64,000 nt of DNA from Corynebacterium afermentans subsp. afermentans. Lineage in GTDB: Bacteria; Actinomycetota; Actinomycetes; Mycobacteriales; Mycobacteriaceae. Positions 29,701 to 38,147 of the stretch are shown one piece after another. The notes beneath the pieces are model-generated. The model worked only from the letters and a program-made list of their open reading frames with translations, ran no database searches and was not told the DNA's origin. Numbering within the stretch: the stretch's first letter is position 1; every line of letters begins with the position of its first letter. A program made the translations under genes and the position numbers. The stretch is taken from positions 2,294,001 to 2,358,000 of the forward strand of contig NZ_CP046606.1 in assembly GCF_030408355.1 (NCBI RefSeq). The letters are read 5' to 3'.

Positions 29701-32700
29701 GCACGAATGCGAGCACGAGCGAGTTGCCGGTGAGGCGCCCGGCGCGACCCACACGCTGCACGTACGAGGACACGGTGGTGGGCAGCGAGGCGAGCATGAC
29801 CGTGGACAGGTCGCCGATGTCGATGCCCATCTCCAACGTCGGCGTTGCCACCAGAACGTTCGGCGCGTTCGGAGCCTCAGCGCCGCCGCGGAACGCCCGC
29901 TCGAGCGCAAGGCGTTCCTCCTTCGGGATCAACCCGGTGTGCTCGCGCGCCACCACCGCGCGCGGGTTGGTGGAGGTGTACAGCTGCGAGTAGTAGTTCG
30001 CCTCGATCGGCTCGTCTTCGAGCTCGCCGGGGCAGCCGGGCGTGGGGCACGGCAGGCCCGCGAGCAGCGAGCGCAGTTGCCTATCGACGCCCAACGGTGC
30101 ATGACACACCCCACACTGCAACATCGCCGGTTCACCTTCACCAGCCACCACCACCTGTTGCGAGGCAATGGCGTACATCGTGCCGCCGGTGTCCGTGGAC
30201 ACGGCCATGAGCACCTCGCGCCGGGCGAGCTCGCGGAACACGTTGGTGAGCACCGTCGCCGCGTCGTGGGTGCCGATCCCCAGCACCTTGGAGGTCCACC
30301 GCGCGTAGCGCCCGCGCGGGCTGCCCAGCGGGGTCACGCCGCGGTCTTTGTCATCTACCGCCGGCCCGGAGCGCGGGAACTCCGGCGCGCCGCCCTTGGC
30401 AAACCGGCGCATGCCGCGCGCCTTGGCGTAGCGGTTATGCAGGCGCCACGTGTTGCCGTCGTCCTGCAGGTAGGACTTGAACATTGGCGTGTACACGCCG
30501 CCGCGTGCGCGCACCTGCTCCAACAGCCCGCGCATCCAGCGCAGCCGCACTTGCGGGTCGGCGGCGTCCACCACCTCGAACAGGCCGCTGTCGATGCTGC
30601 GCAGCGCCTCTTCCGCCGCCTCGAGCAGCACTGCGTCATCCGCATCCACCCGCGGTGTGAGTGCACCCGTGGACACCAGGGAACGCGGCAGGTCCGCCTG
30701 CTGGCCGAACTCGAGCGCCGCATCCAGCTCAAGGCGCTCCAGCACCGCCGCGGTGGCCGCGCGCCGGGACGCATCGTCAGCGTCCTTCTCCCAGAACGCG
30801 CGGAACGTGGGCGTCTCCGCGATCTCCTGGGGCAGCAGCTCAAACCGCGCGCGCAATGGGTCCTCAGCGGCGTCCGCGCGCTCGAGGATCCGCAGTGGCA
30901 GCTGCGCCACGGAGACCTCACCTTGTACTCCATTGTCGGAGCTTGCGACGACGCTGCGCATCAACGCGCGGATGCCAAACGCGCGCGCCCTGGCCTGCAC
31001 AAACCCCGCACGGTGCGCCGCGTCCTGCACGGAGTCCGCGAACACGAGGGTCTTCTTCGCCTCCTGCTCCAGCTGCGGCATGCCGAACAGGTTGGACAGC
31101 CCCACCGACAGCAGCGTGGCCACACGCGAACCGATGTAGCGGATAGTGTCCGTCTCCCCGCACGACGGGCACACCTGCTCGCGGGCATACTCGCCGGCGT
31201 CGAGCCCGGCATAGGTGATCACGGGCACCGACAGGCCCTCCGCCCGCTCCCGCTCGTCCGGCTCGCTCGCGGACAGCGTGCGGGTCTGCGTGTGGAACCA
31301 CATCAGGGCCCGCTTGCCCTCGTCGTCGCCGAACTCCTTCATCTCCTTGCCGTCTTTGAGCGCCCGGCGGTATTCATTGGTGGCATCGATGAGGGGGCGC
31401 ACGAGCTCAGGCTTATCCACGCTCGCTTTGCGGATCTCCCCGCCACCAAGCACCACCGCGTCCGTGCCGGGCTCCAACGCCGTCATCCACCCGGCGCGCC
31501 CGCACTCGCGGCAGTAGATGGCTGGCAGCCACACCGCAGCGTCGTCCCCGCCGAGCTGGCCGTCATCCGCGAAGCGAAACACCTCGCCGTCCTCAGTCGG
31601 CGTCACCGTGCGCTCGATGCGGGAGACCTCCCGCAGCCACAGGTGCGTTTCCACACCCGGCAAGCGCTTGCCACCGAAGCCGTACTTCTCGCCCGCCAGC
31701 GCCCGCACGTGCGCGACCGCGGTGAGCAGGTGGGTGACAAACTCGCGCGCTGGGCCCTCCTTGAGGCTGCGCACCACAATCTCGCCAAGTACCGCCGCCG
31801 GCACCGTCGTTTCCTTCTCGCCTTCGCGCTGGATAAGCGGTGCCGCGTTCTTCGCCGCCTCCAGCAGCGCGCGGGTCAGCGGGTGCGCCGCGTACGCCGC
31901 GATGATCTCTTCCAGCGTCTCGCCGGCGTCCCACAGCTGCGTCCGGAAGACCTCAAGCACCACGTCCGCGTAGTCGCGGCCCGAGGCATCGTTTGCAATC
32001 GTGCTGTTGATCTGCTTGATCTGGTCGATGTCCGGCAGCGGAGTAGGGGAGTGGCTCCCGAAAGTCTCCGCGATCTCGTCGACCCACTGCTCGTACGTCA
32101 GCGTGCGCTCGCCGACCAGCGCGTCCGCGCTGAACTGCTCCCCGAAAATCGTGCCCGCGAAGTCCAGTACCTTCTGCGTGTCGTCTTTGCCGCCAAGCGT
32201 TGCCGACGTCGCCACCGGCGTGACCCGACCCAGCGGATTGGATGCGTACTCGCCGAGGAATCCCTCCTGCTGGTGTGCTTTAAGCATCAACCCCAACCGA
32301 CGAAGCAGCAGTGCCACGTCCGTGCCCTGGGCGCCGTCGTACGTGTGGAACTCATCCAGCACCAGGTACTGCAACGATGTTGCGGAGCGCTTCCAGATCT
32401 CCCGATCCTCTTCACGCAACAACAGCTGGTCCAGCATCTTGTAGTTGGTAAGCAAGATGTCTGGCGGATCCGCGCGCATCTGGTCACGGTCAGTGATCAG
32501 CGAATCCCGCGTGACCTTGCGGACGGTGCCCTTCGACTCACCCGTGTAGATACCCGCCGTCACCCCAGCCAACGCCGGCTCGCTGGTGAGCAGCTTAGCC
32601 AGGCGGTCCGCCTGGTCGTTCGCCAGCGCGTTCATGGGGTACAGCAACAGTGCCTTGGTGCCGCGTTGCCCCTCAGCGCGAGCCCGCGCCGCGTGGTCCA

Positions 32701-33064
32701 GCACCGGGTAGAGGAACGACTCCGTTTTACCGGAGCCAGTACCCGTGATCACCAGCGTCGGCTCTGGGCGACGAGCACCCTGATCATCCCGGCTGCGCAA
32801 ACGCCGGAACGCCTCCGCCTGATGGTGGTACGGGGTGAACCATTCCGGCATCCAATCCAGAATCCCGTCCCACCCGATCGCCCGCGCGTACGGCAACCGC
32901 GTGCGCACGTACGGCCCGTGGAACATGCCCCGCTCCGTGTCCTCCAAAAACGCCTTCAGCGCGTTAGACGTCTCCGGATTCGCAAGCGAAAACGCAGTGG
33001 CCAGATACTCAGAGACGCCCCCGAGGACGTGCTCCGATGCGTGAACGGGGATGAGGGTAGACAC
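26738..33064 (-). CDS. Giant DEAD/DEAH helicase with DUF1998 and nuclease-like tail (DruE/DrmA-like)
   Basis: 2108 residues. Walker A GTGSGKT is at 108-114, DEFHTYDGAQG near 245, MGIDIG near 1077 and QRVGRAGR near 1101. A cysteine cluster (CPECSYAE, CNYCGH near 1523) and DUF1998 with NVPGGTGYL and ECTCQDD...CPEC (about 1628-1670) follow. Around 1785-1830, RPDFLF...VAVYTDGAAFHF...DIQKRN resembles PD-(D/E)XK or Vsr-like nucleases. Length and layout suggest Druantia DruE; the neighbours suggest DISARM DrmA/DrmB. The GTG start has TAGGGT 8 bases upstream. The first 413 bases are duplicated at 35905-36317. Confidence 0.9.
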   Translation of the reverse strand: MSTLIPVHASEHVLGGVSEYLATAFSLANPETSNALKAFLEDTERGMFHGPYVRTRLPYARAIGWDGILDWMPEWFTPYHHQAEAFRRLRSRDDQGARRPEPTLVITGTGSGKTESFLYPVLDHAARARAEGQRGTKALLLYPMNALANDQADRLAKLLTSEPALAGVTAGIYTGESKGTVRKVTRDSLITDRDQMRADPPDILLTNYKMLDQLLLREEDREIWKRSATSLQYLVLDEFHTYDGAQGTDVALLLRRLGLMLKAHQQEGFLGEYASNPLGRVTPVATSATLGGKDDTQKVLDFAGTIFGEQFSADALVGERTLTYEQWVDEIAETFGSHSPTPLPDIDQIKQINSTIANDASGRDYADVVLEVFRTQLWDAGETLEEIIAAYAAHPLTRALLEAAKNAAPLIQREGEKETTVPAAVLGEIVVRSLKEGPAREFVTHLLTAVAHVRALAGEKYGFGGKRLPGVETHLWLREVSRIERTVTPTEDGEVFRFADDGQLGGDDAAVWLPAIYCRECGRAGWMTALEPGTDAVVLGGGEIRKASVDKPELVRPLIDATNEYRRALKDGKEMKEFGDDEGKRALMWFHTQTRTLSASEPDERERAEGLSVPVITYAGLDAGEYAREQVCPSCGETDTIRYIGSRVATLLSVGLSNLFGMPQLEQEAKKTLVFADSVQDAAHRAGFVQARARAFGIRALMRSVVASSDNGVQGEVSVAQLPLRILERADAAEDPLRARFELLPQEIAETPTFRAFWEKDADDASRRAATAAVLERLELDAALEFGQQADLPRSLVSTGALTPRVDADDAVLLEAAEEALRSIDSGLFEVVDAADPQVRLRWMRGLLEQVRARGGVYTPMFKSYLQDDGNTWRLHNRYAKARGMRRFAKGGAPEFPRSGPAVDDKDRGVTPLGSPRGRYARWTSKVLGIGTHDAATVLTNVFRELARREVLMAVSTDTGGTMYAIASQQVVVAGEGEPAMLQCGVCHAPLGVDRQLRSLLAGLPCPTPGCPGELEDEPIEANYYSQLYTSTNPRAVVAREHTGLIPKEERLALERAFRGGAEAPNAPNVLVATPTLEMGIDIGDLSTVMLASLPTTVSSYVQRVGRAGRLTGNSLVLAFVQGRGSMLPKLNQPLSVIAGTVVPPAAFLSATEILRRQTTAYLVDTLSFRNSGLDVKYSRDVFSTRKVSLVEALGEDIAAGVEDRVDAFLATVAGSVDATTVDGVRAWACGQGPDSLTGEMERTRRLWDGEVKAFTTRLSTLQDQLSALDAKVDPNAGTENADAELERDKRSTKAAYHRTAKDLNDILLGEHWISSMERYGLLPNFTLLDDAVELSVVVSQLNPTTMQIDPDSFELSRGVSSALHELAPGNTFYARGIAATVDAVEVGFNGADIERWRLCPECSYAEPVRKGATAGACPSCSADTFADNGQVLDTVRMRRVSAEVDRGNALIDDSRDDRRELNYHTALSFSVPEGGHGGKWFLSQGFGAEYLRYVNLSWFNLGRGPAMKRIFANTEIDAPMFTVCNYCGHLDSQKGTNSKWDHRPWCPKRNAREEESVTVALSRTLQTQGVLLHVPVMLTAGDKATIPSLTAAIKLGFKEVLGGDPDHLGVVTVRVPDDRGGTVEALLMHDNVPGGTGYLSQFASPEDVRRLLEKAFTKVAECTCQDDERLACPECLLPYTRWQQIDVTSRAAAERALRAILTNQDHPSAETDPLKVTWEPQTEAPQLDQSSNLEVRFREMLRETLEARHATVKDIANAGGVEWHITFSSGEEWSMREQHDYGYTRPDFLFQHRRNPLVRPVAVYTDGAAFHFSPQHYRFPSDIQKRNSLHHTDKQILPWNVTDAGLDWFAQEVKVGAAAPTWVSEEAEERARDMEGIGNNEIAFLKASPITQLLTYLAEPNRASYALMDEALLRMLSGSLRPSRIPGGGRLTFRSEVHFDGTLADGAVALRRLHVDATEPGSITTDNWRDFLRFANIMWLANNAVTVAVGDGEMVGQPEVVDKQSAVETAVSGLWAEAIEEFEDEADVAAALRTLVDAGAAPTEEIGEEIGSIPTAVSWTELRIALLIEQDASYAGAEAKLREQGWTLLYPDTLSPETIPAALLGKE

Positions 33065-33101
33065 GAATATTTACCCTAGTCAGGATACTCCGGTCTAGCT
33101 C

Positions 33102-34019
33102 TCAGAAGAGCGTTAGTGTGCCCAGAGTCGTTCCTTCAGAGTCAAACTTTAATGATTCCTTCTTGACGTAACCGAAACTATCCAAGGTGCGTTCATGAAC
33201 GACAATCCAAGAGACCCGGTCGCCGATGAACTTGCCGAGACCGTTGAAATCTTGCATCGAAACAGAAACAATCTGTTTCCTCCCTTTGGGAGTAGGGTCG
33301 TTCCGCAGCGTAACCCGGTATGAATTATTTTCATCCAGCGCTAGCTCAGTTATAAATCCTTGGACTGTTTCCTTTTCAGTCTCGTTTTCAATCCTCTGTT
33401 CGAGTTCCTCTAGGTACCTAAAACTTTGTTCGCTGACACGACTAAAAGAGGTACGACCGCTGGACGAAAACCAAGCGAAGTCAGCTACTAAATCCTTGGT
33501 CTTCAGCTCATGGTTCAGCTTTTTTAGACTTTTTATCGACTCTGCCCATTCACGAAGCGATCGGCGCCCTTCCAACGCATTCAAGAGCTTGAAGGCATTC
33601 TCCATCGCAGCTGCGTTGGGAGTACTACGAACCTTAACGGTCTCGTCTTCTAGCACGTTGTGGCTTTCAGTGTTAGGCGCCGAAGGCTCGAATACCATGA
33701 TGGTACTTCCAGGCTCCGTGCGAACCATCTTCAAATCGACCTTGAACGGTTTCTCTGCGAAAAAAACCCTTATCGCTTTCTGAACGCTTTCAAGATCCTT
33801 ATCAATGCCCGCAACTTCCGCAGCATCGCCACTGAGATGGACTTTTAACTTCTCCCCGAAAGAGGGATTTATCCCATAAGCCCCTCTAAGCATCTTAAAA
33901 GTTTGTTCCCTGGTAAGGGCCTCATCTTCCAGAGGGGCCAAAGCAGCTGTGTCGTTAAGCCAATTTGGATCGGATTCGTCGAGGTGCGAGATCAGCCGTT
34001 TACGAATTTCCGGATTCAT
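33102..34019 (-). CDS. Unknown cargo protein, pair with nucleotidyltransferase-like gene
   Basis: 305 residues, soluble, Lys/Glu-rich and AT-richer in codons than the core operon. There is a charged helical middle (RYLEELEQRIENETEKETV) and a strand-rich end (KQIVSVSMQDFNGLGKFIG). No family recognised. Its ATG overlaps the end of the upstream gene by 4 bases, so the two products are likely made together, as in toxin-antitoxin or effector-immunity pairs. It lies 37 bases before the big helicase. Confidence 0.7.
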   Translation of the reverse strand: MNPEIRKRLISHLDESDPNWLNDTAALAPLEDEALTREQTFKMLRGAYGINPSFGEKLKVHLSGDAAEVAGIDKDLESVQKAIRVFFAEKPFKVDLKMVRTEPGSTIMVFEPSAPNTESHNVLEDETVKVRSTPNAAAMENAFKLLNALEGRRSLREWAESIKSLKKLNHELKTKDLVADFAWFSSSGRTSFSRVSEQSFRYLEELEQRIENETEKETVQGFITELALDENNSYRVTLRNDPTPKGRKQIVSVSMQDFNGLGKFIGDRVSWIVVHERTLDSFGYVKKESLKFDSEGTTLGTLTLF

Positions 34020-34609
34020 AGGATCACCTCGACATATCCTCTCCGTGTAGCAGCCGATGACTCAGTAGGGGCATCAGTGTGGCTGTCGCGCAGACGCTGC
34101 CACCACTCATCCCATGCTCCTCTTTCCAACAGGTAATTGCGCTCGGCATTCCCGAGCTCACTCAAGTGGAAAACAGACTTTACCGGATAGTAATCAACCC
34201 GTATAGGAGATATTCCAGAAAAATTTGCATCCTTTGACAATGAATCACGCGCAAAAGCTTTGTTGCGTACCCACCCGCTACCTTTCTTGCCTTTTAGCTT
34301 CTCCAATGCGGGGCCGTTGAGGAAGACGGTCACGTCGAGGTTGCGGGGCGCTATCTTGTCACTTATGAAACTCCCGCCCAACCACACGTACTTAATGATC
34401 TCCTCATCATCGTCCAGCCAGCCAGAATCGATTGCTTTTTGTTCGATATCTGCAAAGTGTGCGAGATAGTTCTGAAACTTTCCCCACAATGCTAACCGTG
34501 CTGCCCGGTCGGGAAATTTGTCCACCCACTCTTGCCGGACGTCATCTAGGCACATCCTGACTCTCCCCGGCATGGGGGCTTGATACGTATTCTGCGGAGC
34601 ATTCATCAA
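34016..34609 (-). CDS. Predicted nucleotidyltransferase-fold protein (DUF6932-like)
   Basis: 197 residues. YVWLGGSFISDKIAPRNLDV matches the G-S-x(n)-D-x-D core of minimal nucleotidyltransferases as seen in DUF6932, although the second acidic position reads LDVTVF, so one Asp appears to be replaced by Asn (RNLDV). Such proteins may transfer a nucleotide to RNA or protein and serve as toxins or antitoxins. Coupled to the 305-residue protein. Function is inferred. Confidence 0.65.
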   Translation of the reverse strand: MMNAPQNTYQAPMPGRVRMCLDDVRQEWVDKFPDRAARLALWGKFQNYLAHFADIEQKAIDSGWLDDDEEIIKYVWLGGSFISDKIAPRNLDVTVFLNGPALEKLKGKKGSGWVRNKAFARDSLSKDANFSGISPIRVDYYPVKSVFHLSELGNAERNYLLERGAWDEWWQRLRDSHTDAPTESSAATRRGYVEVIL

Positions 34610-34742
34610 TGGTGAGCTTACAAACTTAGAGGGGGAGAGTAACCGATTAGGACGATCTGCGAAAAGAGACGGATACGCGCTTTAGCGTGGTACCCCACAA
34701 CCACCTCCGACACCACTTGCTTTTTGCAGACCAAGTTTTTCC

Positions 34743-35474
34743 CTACCATTTTGCGTCAATCACTCGTGGAGAGAACCCCGCCGGAGGCGTGACTGAGAAT
34801 CCGAGCTCCTCCAGCGACTTTGCCGCGGCTTCCGGGTAGTCCCTTGCTGCGGCAGCCGTTTGCTTGAACAACCATTCTTGCCGTCGTCGCAGCAAGATCG
34901 GCTCCCAGCCCGGTTTGCCCCGAAACCCGCACTCGGCGATAACGAAGTAGAGGAATTCTTCGAGCGACGGGCGAAACCGTCTGTCACCCACCGGTAAGTG
35001 CAGTTCTTCCAGCCGTCCTTTCTTCCTCGGGTTTCCAGACTTCTCCTGGAAGTTCTGCATTAGGGCTGGGCTCAGCAATCCAGTGACTCCCGAGTAATGA
35101 ATGTGGGCGCATGGAGCGCTGGTAAATCCCCGTTCGTATTCAAACCGAATGCCTGGGGACGTAGCTACCCGCAGCTCGAATTTACTTCTTTCCACGGCGA
35201 GGAACGTGCCGGTGGAATCGGAAGTTAATTCGTAGCGGACGATGACGAGGAATAGCTGGCTGTAGTCTTGGCTATCAACTTCGCTTTCAAGCTGACCGGC
35301 ACCGTGGATAACCGGGGCATCAAATTCACCGACAACGATGTTCGTATCGGCGTTAAGCCACGCCCCTGTTTCGATATCCCTTTCAGGTGCGAGTGGGAGA
35401 GCATCTATAAGCGTGCTTCTCACCGCATCGAGAAACAGCTCAGCCTCGTCACGCAGATTCAAGTTGTCCCTCAC
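34743..35474 (-). CDS. Unknown cargo protein
   Basis: 243 residues, soluble. Aromatic and charged stretches (RFEYERGFTSAPCAHIHYSG; RRFRPSLEEFLYFVIAECGF) suggest a compact enzyme-like fold, but I do not recognise it. The HIHYSG and FLYFVIAE motifs could be used to search for relatives. It overlaps the preceding 76-codon gene by 26 bases, which points to a two-gene unit. Low GC relative to the core operon. Confidence 0.65.
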   Translation of the reverse strand: MRDNLNLRDEAELFLDAVRSTLIDALPLAPERDIETGAWLNADTNIVVGEFDAPVIHGAGQLESEVDSQDYSQLFLVIVRYELTSDSTGTFLAVERSKFELRVATSPGIRFEYERGFTSAPCAHIHYSGVTGLLSPALMQNFQEKSGNPRKKGRLEELHLPVGDRRFRPSLEEFLYFVIAECGFRGKPGWEPILLRRRQEWLFKQTAAAARDYPEAAAKSLEELGFSVTPPAGFSPRVIDAKW

Positions 35475-35679
35475 CCAACAGCATCAATACGACGCTTAAA
35501 TCGTCGTACAAGGCCCGCTCGGACTTATCTAGCATGCCCGAGTGGGCGAGCGTACGTAGTTCTTCAATGCTCGCAGAGGGCTGGCGTGTAGACCTGCGGA
35601 GAGCAGTGAGATAGTCTCGCTTCTTCTCCCAGAGTTCCTTGTTGTTGGTGGTCTTAATTTCAATTGCCGTGTCAATCAC
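35449..35679 (-). CDS. Small charged protein, first gene of a cargo pair
   Basis: 76 residues with two predicted helices (NNKELWEKKRDYLTALRRS; ERALYDDLSVVLMLLGEG). Size, charge and overlap with the next gene are typical of a small antitoxin or regulator, but no DNA-binding motif is seen. A perfect 15-bp inverted repeat lies about 60 bases upstream. Confidence 0.6.
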   Translation of the reverse strand: MIDTAIEIKTTNNKELWEKKRDYLTALRRSTRQPSASIEELRTLAHSGMLDKSERALYDDLSVVLMLLGEGQLESA

Positions 35680-35738
35680 CTCAGCTCGCTGGGTTGTCGT
35701 TCTAGTCGCGAATAATAGTTAACGCCGCGCCACCGGCG

Positions 35739-35774
35739 ACCCGCGCTGTAGAATGTTTGTTCTACAGCGCGGGT
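35739..35774. promoter_or_regulatory. Perfect 15-bp hairpin upstream of cargo genes
   Basis: ACCCGCGCTGTAGAA pairs with TTCTACAGCGCGGGT around a 6-base loop. A second inverted repeat GTCGAGAT/ATCTCGAC (35773-35805) abuts it. It lies upstream of the 76-codon gene and could be an operator, a structured leader or a recombination site. No U-run on either strand. Confidence 0.65.
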
Positions 35775-35847
35775 CGAGATGTTCGCACACAACACTGATC
35801 TCGACGAGACAGATGCGCTCGTGTTTCACTCATTGCTGGGCGTTTAA

Positions 35848-35904
35848 CCCATCCCCTCAAACCACGCATACGCCTCCCGCATATCCGCCTCCCGTGCCCT
35901 GGCA
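35848..35904 (-). pseudogene. 3' tail of a second methylase gene
   Basis: The minus strand reads AREADMREAYAWFEGMG and a stop, aligned with the end of the intact methylase, [18 protein letters not shown] and stop. Differences show that it came from a related but distinct allele. It is joined directly to the helicase 5' fragment. Confidence 0.8.
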
Positions 35905-36317
35905 GCGCCTTGGTGCCGCGTTGCCCCTCAGCGCGAGCCCGCGCCGCGTGGTCCAGCACCGGGTAGAGGAACGACTCCGTTTTACCGGAGCCAGTACCCG
36001 TGATCACCAGCGTCGGCTCTGGGCGACGAGCACCCTGATCATCCCGGCTGCGCAAACGCCGGAACGCCTCCGCCTGATGGTGGTACGGGGTGAACCATTC
36101 CGGCATCCAATCCAGAATCCCGTCCCACCCGATCGCGCGCATACGGCAACCGCGTACGCACATACGGGCCGCGGAACATGCCCCGCTCCGTGTCCTCCAA
36201 AAACGCCTTCAGCGCGTTAGACGTCTCCGGATTCGCAAGCGAAAACGCAGTGGCCAGATACTCAGAGACGCCCCCGAGGACGTGCTCCGATGCGTGAACG
36301 GGGATGAGGGTAGACAC
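35905..36317 (-). pseudogene. 5' fragment of the DUF1998 helicase gene (duplicate)
   Basis: Nearly identical to 32652-33064, starting at the same GTG. Differences cluster around 36136-36175 and include a 2-base deletion that shifts the frame, after which the sequence runs on to 35907. It encodes the start and Walker A but nothing further, so it cannot be a working helicase. TACGAT lies 7 bases before its GTG. Confidence 0.9.
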
Positions 36318-36368
36318 AATCGGAATCGTAGTTCAGATCGGATATCATTCACTTCGTCAGCAACTTGG

Positions 36369-38114
36369 TCACCTATACGATGCATCTTCGTCCACGTTTA
36401 TCACCCTAGACGCTGCGGATGCCACATCTGCACAGAATGAAAGCACAGCTTCATTCTCATATACCTTGCTATCAATAGCCTTCCTGGCCCAAAGGTTTTT
36501 ATCGCCAGAATCGAAAAGGGACCGATCAAAGCCCTCGAGCTCTCCAACTGGTAAAAGTAAGATCCCAATACTTGCCAAGCTCTTCAGCAGCTCCTCGACG
36601 AGACGTCGGATTTCCTCATCCTTATGGTCAGCCTTTATATCCTTGGCTATTCTGCTTTTGAGCTTGCCCTCGCTATTTTGTTTCGAAATCCCTTCGAATT
36701 CGGCTGAGTAGACTTCCCGAAAACGATCCCAAATCGCTGCTGCCAAGGAATCAACCTCCGAATACTTGTGCCGCCCCATCACCGAAACCGTATTCAACAG
36801 GCGCTTCTTTTCAGATATCAGGTCTAGATCGCCCACGATGAGGGTGGGAGTCCGGAGCCGTCGCAATAGATCTGCGATGGAGGCGAAGTTACCGTTCCCA
36901 TTTGTGGGGATGAAGATTATCGAATCGTTTAGTGCATGAGCCTGGGGAACGGTGGAACCAGACTCATAATTATCGAATGCTTCCTCGAAGAAAAGCGCAT
37001 CGTTCTCATTTTCAACCAGAACAGCGACCGCTGAGAAGAGGGACTCAAGGATCGGTGTGTAGCGGATCCGACTTTTTGCTCTAATGTCTTCGAAAGCATC
37101 AGGCTGCACGTTCGTCGACGAGTATTGATTGACCACGTCCCCCTTGTACGAAAGTCTGTGGACAACCAGCTGTTTAGAGCCTTCTCGGGCCATCCCACTT
37201 AGTAGATTCCTGTCGTGAGTTGCGCAAACAATTTGCCGCTTTTCCTCCTGGCATACTCTTTGAAGCACCTGCCCCAGCCGATATGCTTGTGGTGGATGCA
37301 GAAACGCCTCCGGTTCATCTATCAGCACTACGCTCCGCGAGTCCGTGTAGAGGCGCATCAATAGCCCAACTACATTCCGCATTCCGAGGCCTTGCTGATC
37401 GATTGTTCTCGCACTCTTAAGGAACTCAATTACATTTACCGAATTAGCGTCGGCGATCGAGGGCATTTCCTGCGGACGAGGCCCAAGGAAAAACGTCAGT
37501 TTCCCTTCGTGAAAATGGAAGTGGATTTCCTCATTGAAGATGTATTTGAAGGCCTCTCGCACCGCGTCATAAGCATCCTTTTGATCCCGGAGCTTTACGA
37601 TCGCATTTCCGTAGTCCTCGAGCGATTTCCGGTCAGACTCAGTTATTCGACTCAAAGGCTCATCGAATCGAACAAACGTCTCGATAAACACACCAAAACG
37701 GTTAAACGGGCTATCCCATCTCGAAAAGTTTTCCTTATTTATCAAAGGGGAACTTCCGTAGACTGAATAGGGTAGTTCAGGATCGTAGTGAGTCCCGGCA
37801 TCCTTGAAGTTACTTTCAGCGACCTGTCGTAGATAACTTCGCAAATCGCCCGTCGGCCAGCGGACCTCTACTGATTTAATCAGACCACGGTCGATACTTG
37901 CGGACGCAATTGATTTCCCATAGAGAATCGCGCGCAGTTGCTTGATGAAATATGACTTACCCGAGTTATTGGGGCCAACCAAAGCGAGGATTGAATTTGC
38001 TTCAAGACCAATCTGCTCTTCGGATTTCAAATGGATTGTTTGAAGAGTCGGTTGCTCTGGGTTTTGGACTGGTTTACCTGCCCAGTCGGAATCGCTCCCA
38101 ATCACAGTTGTCAC
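36369..38114 (-). CDS. OLD-like AAA ATPase with TOPRIM-type domain
   Basis: 581 residues. Walker A is LVGPNNSGKSYFIKQL, the ABC-type signature region is LGMRNVVGLL, Walker B is VVLIDEPEAFLHPPQ and the H-loop is IVCATHDRNLL. The C-terminal part has AVLVENENDALFF and IVGDLDLI, the acidic motifs of a TOPRIM nuclease. Such ATP-regulated nucleases act in defence (OLD, Gabija GajA). AT-richer than the operon core, and the start is GTG. Lying between the methylase and the helicase scar, it looks like cargo with its own activity. Confidence 0.85.
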   Translation of the reverse strand: MTTVIGSDSDWAGKPVQNPEQPTLQTIHLKSEEQIGLEANSILALVGPNNSGKSYFIKQLRAILYGKSIASASIDRGLIKSVEVRWPTGDLRSYLRQVAESNFKDAGTHYDPELPYSVYGSSPLINKENFSRWDSPFNRFGVFIETFVRFDEPLSRITESDRKSLEDYGNAIVKLRDQKDAYDAVREAFKYIFNEEIHFHFHEGKLTFFLGPRPQEMPSIADANSVNVIEFLKSARTIDQQGLGMRNVVGLLMRLYTDSRSVVLIDEPEAFLHPPQAYRLGQVLQRVCQEEKRQIVCATHDRNLLSGMAREGSKQLVVHRLSYKGDVVNQYSSTNVQPDAFEDIRAKSRIRYTPILESLFSAVAVLVENENDALFFEEAFDNYESGSTVPQAHALNDSIIFIPTNGNGNFASIADLLRRLRTPTLIVGDLDLISEKKRLLNTVSVMGRHKYSEVDSLAAAIWDRFREVYSAEFEGISKQNSEGKLKSRIAKDIKADHKDEEIRRLVEELLKSLASIGILLLPVGELEGFDRSLFDSGDKNLWARKAIDSKVYENEAVLSFCADVASAASRVINVDEDASYR

Positions 38115-38147
38115 ACCCCATCCGTTAGTAGGCCGTTTTGGCGCGTC

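Noticed and set aside
29276..33079. 1267-codon open frame opposite the DUF1998 helicase, and similar long frames at 24584-27295, 43961-46339 and 548-2134
   Set aside because: All are antisense to well-supported genes, Arg/His/Leu-rich, and lack any motif.
35762..36163. A 133-codon protein with the helicase Walker A
   Set aside because: It is the frameshifted helicase fragment reading into an out-of-frame methylase tail, so not a functional gene.
24395..38114. A Gabija system made of the OLD-like ATPase and the UvrD helicase
   Set aside because: The genes are about 9.6 kb apart, the UvrD protein is far longer than GajB and is coupled to the DUF1998 helicase instead.
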